Source: Acanthosoma haemorrhoidale (Eukaryota > Arthropoda > Insecta > Hemiptera > Acanthosomatidae). Taken from it: a stretch of 64,000 bases of DNA. The stretch covers positions 116,263,454 through 116,327,453 of the forward strand of contig OV884009.1 in NCBI GenBank assembly GCA_930367205.1, written 5' to 3'. A model generated the notes under the pieces. That model saw only the letters and a program-made list of their open reading frames with translations. It ran no database searches and was not told where the DNA came from. Within the stretch, counting starts at the first letter, position 1. The number at the start of each line of letters is the position of its first letter. Position numbers and translations under genes: made by a program. This document shows, one piece after another, positions 24,291 to 34,831 of this stretch.

Positions 24291-24732
24291 TCCCCCATTT
24301 GAAGGATGTATGAGAATGATATAGGGTTAAAATTTTACATATTAGTAAAATATCTTTATTATCAGCAGGTTGCTTATCAATTTCCCCGCGCAACTGTTTC
24401 CATGCATTGGAAATTCTAGTAATGAATGTAACAGCGTCATCATCTAGCAACCACTTACTTTCAAAAAATTTATTATACAAATCAAATATTCTGTCTTCTG
24501 AAAATGTATCAAAATGTTGACAAAGTCCCAACCACATATCTCTACTAGACTCATGACGTCTTACTTTTTCAAACATCTCCTCTGTCACGTTATTGGACAT
24601 AACTAGTAGTGCCTGGTTGTCAATTTTATTAAATGTAGCTAAAGCTGCTTCATAAGCTTTCACAGCATTGTCATCAGTTTTATCAGGGTCTGAAGGACAC
24701 GTGTACGTTCCATCTATTATTTCTATTGCCCT

Positions 24733-25687
24733 TGTCGGGATATTGGTTGAACAATTGTCGGGAAAGGTGAACAATTGTCGGAGGTCAACAATTGTCGGAT
24801 TGCTGTAGTTAATAACATGGACCATGTTCCATGTAGGCGTTAATATCTGACTCCATTTATTGATAGGGATGTGTCCCGACAAGACACTGTGTTCAGGATG
24901 AGGTTCAGAGGTTCATAAAGAATAAGACCAGTTTTCAGAGTTCGGGCGAGAGATCGGCAGCGTAATAAGTACAAGTCATCAGGGGTCTGCTATAGGCTGT
25001 GAGGCAAAGTGCCGTCGTATAGGTGTAGCATAGCGAGAGTCGATTAGCGGAAGGCTGAGGGGGGCTTACTCCCAGGGCCCCGAGGCCCTGGCATATCGCG
25101 AGGTAATCGGCTGTGGAGACTAGTAAACAGAGTGAGCCCACCAGGGCCAGGTGGCCCTGGGGTAAGTGATAAGTCGTGCGGCTATGAAGCTAAGAGACAG
25201 AGTGGAAATGAAGAGTGAAATTTACTGATATAAATATGATAAACCCCTCCCTCGTGGAAGGCTGGGTCTGTCTGCCCGGAGTAAGTTTTACGATACACAG
25301 GTAGTCACTTCCTTTTAGTTTTATGACCGTTGGGGTACAAGGGTGCGTTTTATATGGCTGCTAGGGCCTCACCCCCTTGGGTTATTTGACCACCTATAGC
25401 AAGGTTATAATCCCATGGGTCCAAAAGGGTTCCTAGCATGCTTTTATGACCAAGGGAAGTGACTCAAGGTCTATTATAATAGGGGTAAGTGTCCTTGCTT
25501 TCGGGTTTTATGGAAGTCAGGTGGCTAATTCGCGTAGGTTTATTGCCGTACCCTTTGAGTTACTTGTCTACGACTTCCGACCTCTTTATGATTTATTACC
25601 AGAAGTTACATAGATTTGCATTTCTATTAATATACATTATGAACCAGAGTGTAGTGTAATTTACATATATAGTTAGCGGTCGCTATA
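24733..25687 (+). mobile_element. Solo LTR, subfamily L1 (955 bp), inside Copia gag
   Basis: Starts TGTCGGGATATT and ends GGTCGCTATA. TSDs GCCCT are perfect (24728-24732 and 25688-25692). It shares AACATGGACCATGTTC.ATGT.GGCGTTAATATCTGACTCCAT-type sequence with 45345-46116. Near the 5' end AACAATTGTCGG occurs three times at about 20-bp spacing (24749-24800). No internal coding. Confidence 0.9.
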
Positions 25688-25878
25688 GCCCTCGATATCA
25701 TTTTCAATCCCATTCTTATTTCCACCTTCCAGTTTTCCCAGTTGCTCTTCCCTTCTAACAGAGCAATCTGAGGAATCATGATTGATTTGGACTCCATAAT
25801 TAAGAAAAAAAAAGAACGTACCTCAGAGCACTAACGTCTTTTCAAATCTTCATTTGGGTATTTCCTTTTAACTTCATG

Positions 25879-25892
25879 CTGGGTCCATAACC
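25879..25892 (-). promoter_or_regulatory. Copia primer-binding site (initiator tRNA-Met internal type)
   Basis: Immediately after the 5' LTR, the minus strand reads GGTTATGGACCCAG, one base from the Drosophila copia site GGTTATGGGCCCAG as I remember it. Copia primes from an internal cut of initiator tRNA-Met, so the usual TGG start is absent. Confidence 0.7.
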
Positions 25893-26116
25893 TGTTTATG
25901 TAATTTGAAAAGAATTACCCACTGATGCAATTTTATGCTTTTAATGAACACAACATTAAATAGCGGTATCACAATGTACAGTAAACTAGGTTAAACTTAA
26001 TTCTATTACACTCACAGAGGTTACTACTGTTAACACACAGATGTTCGCGAGGTTATAATAGAGTGAACAAGAAAAACTATCGATTTTACAATAAAAATAA
26101 TGTTTATACTTCAACA
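25893..26116 (-). repeat. Copia 5' LTR
   Basis: 224 bp, nearly identical to 18499-18722, followed by TSD ATAAG. Confidence 0.93.
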
Positions 26117-26121
26117 ATAAG

Positions 26122-26932
26122 AAATCTGCACCCGACCACACCAGCTGATGAAATTGAAGACGAACTATCAGCTCTGGGATTCAAAGTTCGGCAAATAACC
26201 AACGTTTTACGTGAGGACAGACAACAAAACGAATCCACCAAAACGGCATTACCGTTATTTTTTGTAGATCTCGAGCGGACACCTGGCGTGGAGAAAATTT
26301 ATGACTTAACAACCCTGTATTACACAAGAATACAGGTCGAAAAACCTTACCCCAATAGAGACATCGTCCATTGCCATAATTGCCAGGCATATGGGCACAC
26401 AAAATCGTATTGCCACCACCCTCCTAGGTGTGTAAAGTGTAGTGGGCAGCACAAAAGCGAATTGTGCAATAAGCCCCTAAAATCGCCTGCTGTATGCGTG
26501 CTCTGCCAGCAAGACCATCCGGCCAACTACAAGGGCTGTGAGGCCTATAGAATGCTCAAGTCCAGGAGCGAGCAACGTCGTCGGCCTAAAGAAGAGAAGC
26601 CAGTGACAGGTAGCTCAAGAATCGCCCCCACCAGAAATTTGAGGCCTTTAGTCTCTTTTGCTGATGCCGTTCAGAACAGAGAGCAGTCACAGACACTGCC
26701 CACTTCTCGTCCGCAAGTATCTCTTCCCCAGCATTCCACTCATCCCGCCAACCAGCAAACCCAATCCCATCCTCAACCACACATCTCGCATATTCCTTCA
26801 CCTCCAAGCTCTTCAGATCTCACTAGCCTATTAACATCATTCCTTACAGAATTCAGAACCCTAATTACCCCTCTCATTTCCCTTCTTACAAATCTTGTCT
26901 CCTACCTTATCCCCGTTAAACAAAATCCATAA
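26122..26932 (+). CDS. Jockey copy B ORF1, C-terminal part (after Copia)
   Basis: Continues the ORF1 frame from the far side of the Copia. It holds the pre-C2HC domain (NLHPTTPADEIEDELSALGF) and then three zinc knuckles: CHNCQAYGHTKSYC, CVKCSGQHKSELC and CVLCQQDHPANYKGC. A proline/serine-rich tail ends at TAA 26930-26932. This is the nucleic-acid-binding part of Jockey gag-like proteins. No lesion is seen in this segment. Confidence 0.85.
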
Positions 26933-29601
26933 GTGGATCCTTCTGACTCCTTATCCATTCTCCTTTGGAAATCGAATGGTGTTCGCACCCACACTAACGA
27001 ACTGACACCACTACTCCATGACAAGAAGATCGACGTAGCTCTTATTACTGAAACAAGACTTACGAGCAAATGACCATTTACAGTTCGACAGTACCAGACT
27101 TATCGTACTGATCACCCAGATGGAACAGCTCATGCAGGTACCGCTGTCATTGTCCATAACTCCATATCCCACCACATAGTTCCTTTGGTATCACATGATT
27201 TCCTTCAATCCACTGCAGTGTCAATCACCACCTTCACTTTTCCTCTTACACTTGCATCAACGTACTGCCCTCCCAATAAATCCATTTCCGACTCGCAAAT
27301 CATCTCCTTTCTAGACTCCATCGGACATCGTTTCCTTGTTGGTGGGGACTTTAATGCGAAGCACCAACACTGGGGGTCAAGATCCACGAATACACGAGGA
27401 CGTGCTTTGCTTTCTGCACTCACACGGAAACATTGCTCCACTATCACTCCTGACACAGCCACCTATTGGCCATCAGATCCCAAGCGAAATCCTGATCTCC
27501 TTGACTTCTTTTTTTTACAATAGTTTAGGAACACTAAACTACTTACTCACGCGCCTTGATGACCTCTCCTCTGATCATAGTCCTTTATTATTAACCATTT
27601 CCCTAAGACCAATTCACAAACTGCCTCCTCCTTCATTTATTAGGGGCCCAGTTAACTGGGACCACTTCCGCCAGCTTCTTACAGAGTCCGTGAACCTAAA
27701 ATTGTCCTTGAAAACATCTCAAGACCTAGACGATGCAGTGCATTCTTTCACTACTCTGGTCCAGAGGTCGGCTTGGGAGGCATCGTCACCCCATCGTCAC
27801 ACAAAAATCCACAATCATAATCGTTTACCTCAGCATCTCAAAGATCTAATCCAATCCAAACGCCGCTCCAGAACAGTGTGGCAAAGATCCCGGCATCCTG
27901 TTGATCGTCGCACGTACAATCAGTACTGCCGATTGGTAAAGTGGCGATTGGCATCCTTCCGTTCCGATTCTTTCAATTCCTACCTCTCCTCTCTGTCCAC
28001 CAGGGATAACTCCTTGTGGAACGTAACCAAAAAAATCCTAAAGTATCAACCTGTTTCACACCCACTCCGTCGTGATGATGGGTCCTGCGCGGCTCGGATG
28101 GGGATAGGTCGGAGGAATTTGCTCTGCATCTTACCCATACTTTCACACCTCACCTTTCTCATCAAAGCCATACTCACGGCACAACTGTGGAAGATTTCCT
28201 CACTTCACCTACTCCTCTCTCTCTCCCACCAAAAGCCGTTAACCCCTCTGAGGTTAAATACCTTCTGAAAAACTTACCTTACCGAAAATCCCCTGGATAT
28301 GATCTCCTTACTCCTCAAATTCTCAAACAACTTCCTCCTAAAGCCATAATCTTCCTAACCTACATATATAATTGCATAATCCGAACGACGCACTTTCCTC
28401 TCCTCTGGAAACATTCCATTATTGTCCTATTCGCCAAACCCGGTAAACCACCCAATGACGCCTCATCTTATCGTCCAATTAGCCAACTCCCTATCCTCTC
28501 AAAAATATTTGAGAAACTCCTACTAAAACGTCTACTTCCCATTGTTGAATCCAAAAACCTTTTTCCCACACACCAGTTTGGTTTCCGCCAACGACATTCC
28601 ACTGCTCAACAAGGCCTTCGCGTTGTTGATCACATCTCCTCAGCCCTTGAAACCAAACAGTATTGCACTGCTGCCTTTCTTGACATAGCTCAAGCTTTTG
28701 ACAGGGTTTGGCACGCAGGTTTGCTCTACAAGCTCAAAAGATATTTACCACAGACCCTTTTCCTAGTCTTACAGTCCTACCTTTCAAACCGCTTCTTCCA
28801 AGTCCGCTGTGGTTTAGAATACTCTAACTACTATCCCATAAATGCAGGAGTTCCACAGGGCAGTGTCCTGGGCCCCATCCTCTATAACCTATACACCGCT
28901 GATGTCCCCTCTACTCCCAATACCTTCTTGGCCACATTTGCAGATGACACTGCAGTCTTGTCATCCCATCTAGACCCCGACATAGCATCCCATAACCTTC
29001 AAAAACACCTTGACGAGATCGAGTATTGGTGCAATCAATGGCGGATCAAAGTTAATGAAGCAAAATGCTCCCACATTACCTTCACCCTTTGTCGCAAGAC
29101 TTTTCCACTAGCTTATTTTAATTCTATTCCTCTCCCTGTATTCGAGACAGTACGATACTTAGGCTTACATCTCCACATACGAGAATAAAAATACAAGAAC
29201 TAAACAGACGCTTTGGACAACTGTACAGACTACTTCAAAGGACATCCTATCTCTCAATAGAAAATAAACTACTAATCTACAAAGTTATACTTAAACCAAT
29301 CTGGACATACGGAATAGAGCTATGGGGGACAGCAAAAAAGTCGAACATCAAGCGTATCCAATCCTTTCAATCAAAAGTCCTGAGAACAATAGTAAATGCC
29401 CCTTATTATGTCAGCAACAAAACCCTTCATAACGACCTTAATGTACCCTACATTCTAGAACTCATCCCTTCCAAGTTTATGAAATTCCACAGTAGCCTTT
29501 CCAACCACCCTAATCCTGTAGCACAGTCTTTGCACTGCGCCACTCATCCCTATAATCCTCCTCGGAGACTGAAACGGCAGTGGCCTCGTGACCTGCTATA
29601 A
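26933..29601 (+). pseudogene. Jockey copy B ORF2: APE endonuclease and reverse transcriptase
   Basis: Endonuclease motifs come first: LLWKSNGV (usually WNANG), ITETR, and GGDFNAKHQHWGSR near 27345-27390. The RT has VLFAKPGKP..ASSYRPIS, FGFRQRHST, FLDIAQAFDRVWH, GVPQGSVLGPILYNLYTADVP, FADD (28937-28948) and YLGLHLD-like ends. The frame closes at TAA 29599-29601 after ...RRLKRQWPRDLL. Lesions: TGA at 27071-27073 (CGA in copy A), a frameshift at a run of T near 27510, a second shift near 28090-28190 and a small deletion near 29170. ORF2 has no ATG close to the ORF1 stop. The protein would nick target DNA and prime reverse transcription there. Confidence 0.88.
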
Positions 29602-30487
29602 TCGCGTGACAGTGGGAGTCCTGGCAATGGCCAGTTTCTCCAATCATGTCCTATTGTATGAATGAGCGAGTGAATGATGACTGTAAATATGGTATGAATG
29701 AGATCATTTATCTGTATTATTATTGCCTTATAAAAGGCAGATTGTAATTATTTCACAACAAAAGAATGTCTAAATGGTATGAATGAGAGCGTTTATCGCA
29801 ATTACTGATTGCCTTATAAAAGGCAGATTGTAATTATAGCCCAATAAAGAGTATAAAAAAAAAAAATAAATAAAAAAAAAAAAAGGCCATGTAATCTGGA
29901 CATACGGAATAGAGCTATGGGGGACAGCAAAAAAGTCGAACATCAAGCGTATCCAATCCTTTAAATCCAAAGTCCTGAGAACAATAGTAAATGCCCCTTA
30001 TTATGTCAGCAACAAAACCCTTCATAACGACCTTAATGTACCCTACATTCTAGAACTCATCCCTTCCAAGTTTATGAAATTCCACAGTAGCCTTTCCAAC
30101 CACCCTAATCCTGTAGCACAGTCTTTGCACTGCGCCACTCATCCCTATAATCCTCCTCGGAGACTGAAACGGCAGTGGCCTCGTGACCTGCTATAATCGC
30201 GTGACAGTGGGAGTCCTGGCAATGGCCAGTTTCTCCAATCATGTCCTATTGTATGAATGAGCGAGTGAATGATGACTGTAAATATGGTATGAATGAGATC
30301 ATTTATCTGTATTATTATTGCCTTATAAAACGCAGATTGTAATTATTTCACAACAAAAGAATGTCTAAATGGTATGAATGAGAGCGTTTATCGCAATTAC
30401 TGATTGCCTTATAAAAGGCAGATTGTAATTATAGCCCAATAAAGAGTATAAAAAAAAAAAATAAATAAAAAAAAAAAAAGGCCATGT
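29298..30487 (+). repeat. Tandem duplication of Jockey 3' end, two 595-bp units
   Basis: 29298-29892 and 29893-30487 align at a constant offset of 595 with only a few substitutions (for example TTTCAATCAAAAG against TTTAAATCCAAAG). Each unit holds the last part of ORF2, the 3' UTR, the interrupted tail A12-TAAATA-A13 and the flanking GGCCATGTA. Confidence 0.88.
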
Positions 30488-30489
30488 AA

Positions 30490-30981
30490 ATATGTAGTTT
30501 ATGTAGTTTAATATCGTTGAAGGAGGTTATTTTTAATTTGTGTTTTATTTGTTGAATAGGGATTTTGGAAGTAAAAAGTTTGTTCTCAATACTTTAATAA
30601 GTTTTTAAGAAACTGAAGCCGATTCATGTGAATACCTCTCAGTATATTTATTTATTTAAAGTAATACATTTTAGTTAATAATCAATGTTAAAAAAAATTA
30701 TTTGGACGAAATAAAAATAAATCTTTTAAATATTAAAAAAAGGGTGAGTGTTACTGATTCATGGATTAGCTAGTTTTTTCGATGGAAAGTCTGTTAAATG
30801 ACAACATATGAAAATAGAAAATAAACTAGCAAATAAATTGAGATGCATCACACAATTTATGGTTCCGTAGCAGTCGTGGAAATGATTTTAATGTATTACA
30901 TACTCTTAATCTCTACATCAACAACATTAATTTTATACCCTATTAAATAAGAAAATATTTATTTTTAATAAAGTAATTTCC
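30490..30981. other. AT-rich DNA, nothing recognised
   Basis: No coding frame or repeat recognised. Confidence 0.5.
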
Positions 30982-31280
30982 TTCCATATTCAAGAAATTC
31001 CATAGTAACTATTCAACCACCCTTATCCCGTAGCACAGTCATTGCACTACACCACTCATCCCTATAATCCTCCTCGGAGACTGAAACGGCAGTGGCCTCG
31101 TGACCTGCTATAAATGCGTGACAATGGCCTGGCAATGGCCAGTTTTTCCAATCATGTCCTGAGCGTATGTGGCTCTCACGCTCTTCGTCGGCCCCCATTG
31201 GCTCGTATCCGGTGACACGTCACTGGTGGAGAAGCGTGGGAGACTTCCCAAGACTCCGCTGCCTCTTTCGCATGCGATGA
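30982..31280 (+). repeat. Jockey fragment copy F: end of ORF2 and part of 3' UTR
   Basis: Matches copy B from about 29470 (AAATTCCACAGTAGC, GAGACTGAAACGGCAGTGGCCTCGTGACCTGC) and then the longer GC-rich 3' UTR seen in copies C and E (CTGAGCGT.TGTGGCTCTC.CGCTCTT). Truncated at both ends. Confidence 0.75.
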
Positions 31281-32799
31281 GAATTTCCGAGATAAATGTC
31301 GATCCTCTGCGTGAAACTGGATAGTGACAAAATTTTGAACTAAATATTTATGATAGTTTTAATTGTTTCCATTATAGTCCAATAAAGTGCTAACAGTTCT
31401 ACAGCACTAGTAGACTGTTAGAGATTGGAAGGGAGGTTGCAGGTGGAGAATAACCGCGTCCGTAGATATCCATTACCACACTCCAGGTAATGAAGTGAAT
31501 GGAAATAAAAAACTTTGCCAAGATGAGCATTTATTTTTATTGGTCACTTGCGTCCTTTACGGAAACTAAGTAGGCCTAAACTTGAGAATCATTAACAATT
31601 TTATCCTAATATTGGGATTGCATATCCTGCCTACCAGACAGGTGGGATTGGGCTGCCACTAGCTCCCATCTCGTTAACGTGCTCACACAAAATGAGAAAT
31701 TCCATTCGAATCCATAAGGTATACAGTACCTGAGTTTAATATTATTAAAACCACGAAACAATTAAAAAAAATCTTTTCCGAATCCTATAGCATAGTAATA
31801 AAAGTAAATAAAAAAAATCCTCCAGTAAAACCGAAAACAAGAAAACGATCATAAATTTTTGGGAATCGATGTGAATAGAAATTGAAAAAAAAAACAGTTA
31901 CACTAAAGAATGCATACGGGCTTCTGGTTTTGGAAAATACCATCAAATCATTATAATAATTTCGTTTGTAATATTGAGTTCACTAATGAATTTACTAGAA
32001 TAATAACAATATTAAGTAGGGTGTTTAATTAAATGCCTCAAAGTTCTGATTGACAATATCTATATATCTGTCATTAGTGGACAATAATTAGGCAACATTA
32101 TTCAATAATAATTGCTATTTATAGTTGTTTTTTTCAAATGAGACTTGCTAATATTTTCACCAGTATGTATGTCTGCCTGACTTTTGGTCTTTGTTTGTCA
32201 TGAAGATTTCATTTGATATTAAATATGAAGATATGAAAAACATAGTGGTCTCCATGAACCACGAGCAATTGTCAATAGTTAATTCGCTAAATGTGTTAAT
32301 TAAAACAAATGTTTTTAACAACACTTGATAATAGGACAATAAATCATACCCTTGGTTTAATCTTTTCAAAAATGAGTGCAAAAAGTAAATTTATGGTTTG
32401 TTGGAGTGTTGTTAAAATGTTTTAGTGAACAGCTTTAATAAGAAAGAGTAAAGCATGGATTAAGTTAACACTGAAACAGTTTATTAATATTAATAATAAT
32501 ACAGGGCTTATCAAAGGAGGAAAGAAGCTGGCCCTAATGCAGGCAACAGTGTGTATTTATAGCTCCTTTTCTTAGCAAGGTTTATTTTTCATTTTTCTTA
32601 AGAGGCTTATCCAAATCTTCTTATGTACGCTATTTTAAATAATAGTGTCGAGCACTTTTTATTTTAGATTAGCATCGATACTAAAGAAAAGCAATTGAAG
32701 TGTATTTAGTCAGATACTTCGATCTGTGTTTTTCTTTTAGAAAGCATTTCTAAAAAAAAGATAATCTTTATGAGAACGTTTTATGAATTACTGATAAAA
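31281..32799. other. AT-rich DNA, possible short repeat near 31615-31690
   Basis: No gene. The stretch CTACCAGACAGGTGGGA with flanks resembles 62530-62580 (CTACCAGACAAGTGGGA), suggesting an unnamed dispersed repeat. Confidence 0.4.
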
Positions 32800-32949
32800 C
32801 TTATCTTTATTGTTATAAAATTACAATTATTAGGGCCTTATTAGGGAATAAGTAATTGTGAGTAATGTTCTCATTCATACCATATTTATAACTTCCATTC
32901 ACTCGCTCATTCATACAATATTTACAAACAGTCCAGATATCTATACATA

Positions 32950-33279
32950 AGTTATATAATACTAATATAGTAATAAAGTAGAAGCAAGCCCCTTCTAGTG
33001 TATACCTGCCTCGTGACTTCATAGAAATCACTGATGTTTCCTGTTATTTTTTTTGTAAGCGACCGCATCCCTTCAAGGCCTCCCTCCCACATCCTAGACC
33101 TACCCTCAGCTTTAGCCCCAGACCACACTTGTTCCCAGATATTCGTCCCTAAACATCCCACCCAGTATGTAGTAACATAACTCTTAATATTTGTATATAC
33201 CAGTGTTTTGCTTGTTCTTCATAATAAAGCTTTTCTTTCATTTCTTTAAAAGACTCTCCACTACAAAGATTATTTAACT
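32950..33279 (+). mobile_element. Solo LTR, errantivirus-type ends (330 bp)
   Basis: Starts AGTTATATAATACTAAT and ends GATTATTTAACT, flanked by perfect CATA duplications (32946-32949 and 33280-33283). AGT...ACT ends and 4-bp pyrimidine/purine alternating targets are typical of the gypsy/errantivirus group of insects. An AATAAAG signal lies near 33224. No internal region, so no env or pol is present. Confidence 0.75.
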
Positions 33280-34484
33280 CATAGATAAATCCGCATGGTT
33301 GTCGCCTCCCTCGCATGCGAAAGAGGAAGCGGAATTCTTGTGAAGTCCCCCACGTTCCTCCGTCAGCCGCGTCACAGGATATGAGGCAGTGGAGGCTGAC
33401 GAAGAGCGCGAGAGTTGCATACGCTCAGGACATGATTGGAGAAAATGGCCATTCCCAGGACTTCCACTATCCCATTTTTATAGCAGGTCACGAAGCCACT
33501 GCCGTTTTAGTCTCCGAGGGGGTTTATAGCGATGACCTAGAGTGGTGCAGTGTAATGTGCTACGGGATTAGGGTGGTTGGGTAGGTTACTATGGAATTTC
33601 ATGAACTTGGAAGGGATGAGTTCAAGAATGTAAGGATGTAAGAATATAAAGATCAGTATGAAGGGTTTTGTTTTGACGTAATAAGGGGCATTTACTATTG
33701 TTCTCAGGAATTTCGATTGAAAGGATTGGATACACTTAATGTTTGACTTTTGTCCCCATATAGCTCTTACATATTCCGTATGTCCGGATTGGCTTAGGTA
33801 TAACTTTGTAGATTAGTAATTTATCTTCTATAAATTGGTTAAGAGATGGGATGCTCTTTGAAGTAGTCTGTACAGTCTGTTTAGTTCTTGTTTTTTAGCT
33901 TCATATTTGGGTTCCAGGTCAGAGGTTTGTCGAGACGGAAGCCTAAGTACTGTACTATCTTAGATCTAGGGAGAGGAATGGGATTAAAAAAAATTAGTGG
34001 ACAAGACTTGTGGCAGAGGGTGAAGGTAACGGGGGAACATTTTGCTTCATTAACATGTATTGGTTGCACCAATACTCGATCTCATCAGGGTGTTTTTGAA
34101 GGTTATGGGATGCTATATCGGGGTCTGGGTGGGAAGACATGAACACAGTGTGAATCTGCAAATGTGGCCAAGAAAGTATTGGGGGTAGAGTGGGTTACAG
34201 AGTTATAGGCACTGCCCTGTGGTACTGCTGCTTTTATGGGATAGTAGTTAGAATATTCTAACCCACAGCGGACTTGGAAGAAGCGGTTTAAAAGGTAGGA
34301 CTGTAAGACTAGGAAAAGGGTCTGTGGTAAATATCTTTGAGCTGGTAAAGCAAAGCTGCGTGCCATACCCTGTCAAAAGCATAAGCTATGCCCAGAAAGG
34401 CAGCAGTGCAGTATTGTTTGGTTTCAAGGGCTGAGGAGATGTGATGAACAACGCGAAGGCCTTGTTAAGCAGGAGAATATCGTA

Positions 34485-34831
34485 AGTTAAATAATCTTTG
34501 TAGAGGAGAGTCTTTTAAAGAAAAGAAGGAAAAGCTTTGTTATAAACTACAAGAAAAACTCTGGTATATACAAATATTAAGAGTTACGTTACTACATTCT
34601 GGTCAAAAGGTCTAGGAATGAGTGTGGTATGGGGCTAAAGCTGAGACATATATGCATAAGAAAAGGATAGTTCTGGGAAGTAGGGAGTAAGGGAAGTAAG
34701 GAGGGGTGTGGTTGCTTACTTAAATATAACAGGCACCATCAGGGACTTCCATGAAGTCACCAGGCAGGTACAAAGTTCTGCTCAGGCCCCTTCTACTTTA
34801 GCATTATGTATAATATTAGCATTATAAAACT
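34485..34831 (-). mobile_element. Solo LTR, errantivirus-type, opposite orientation (347 bp)
   Basis: The reverse complement aligns along its length with 32950-33279 (shared TAATATTTGTATATACCAG, CTTTAAAAGACTCTCC, CTACAAAGATTATTTAACT) but is clearly diverged. The flanks share GTA (34482-34484 and 34832-34834), a 3-bp match where 4 would be expected. It interrupts the RT of Jockey copy C. Confidence 0.7.

Larger units (their letters stand above)
24178..25797 (-). pseudogene. gag: Copia gag, split by a solo LTR
   Basis: The N-terminal exon-like piece starts at an ATG at 25797-25795 and runs to 25688. It carries the usual ..LLEG..NW.NWK motif of Copia gag. Gag resumes at 24732 on the other side of the solo LTR (24733-25687) in the same frame once one GCCCT is discounted, through DNKALL..M (here DNQALLVMS), W..L...F and D.LLICKIL. 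Gag forms virus-like particles. It is now broken by the LTR and by the poly(A)-tailed insertion. Confidence 0.85.
18499..26116 (-). mobile_element. Copia LTR retrotransposon, carrying two nested insertions
   Basis: Two 224-bp LTRs (18499-18722 and 25893-26116; three differences seen by eye) flanked by perfect TSDs ATAAG (18494-18498 and 26117-26121). Removing the nested Gypsy and solo LTR leaves about 4.6 kb in the order gag, protease, integrase, RT, RNase H, which is diagnostic of Ty1/Copia. It lies antisense within the Jockey ORF1. Lesions are a poly(A)-tailed insertion in gag, a TAG between integrase and RT, and the two nested elements. Confidence 0.95.
17587..29893 (+). mobile_element. 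Jockey-type LINE copy B, near full length, interrupted by Copia
   Basis: About 4.7 kb of LINE once the Copia (18499-26116 plus one ATAAG) is set aside. The 5' end at 17587 follows GCCATGTA (17579-17586), and the same octamer follows the poly(A)-like tail at 29886-29893, so this is a complete insertion with an 8-bp target duplication. Order: about 390-bp 5' UTR with an internal promoter expected, ORF1 (gag-like), ORF2 (endonuclease plus RT), and a 3' UTR with a repeated hairpin. Both ORFs are broken, so it cannot now move itself. Confidence 0.85.

Noticed and set aside
24178..24882. Copia gag starting at 24882
   Set aside because: The first 50 residues are solo-LTR sequence; the real gag start is on the far side of that LTR at 25797.
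32950..34831. The two inverted errantivirus-type LTRs as ends of one element
   Set aside because: LTRs of one element are in direct orientation, and the DNA between them is Jockey LINE, so they are separate solo LTRs.
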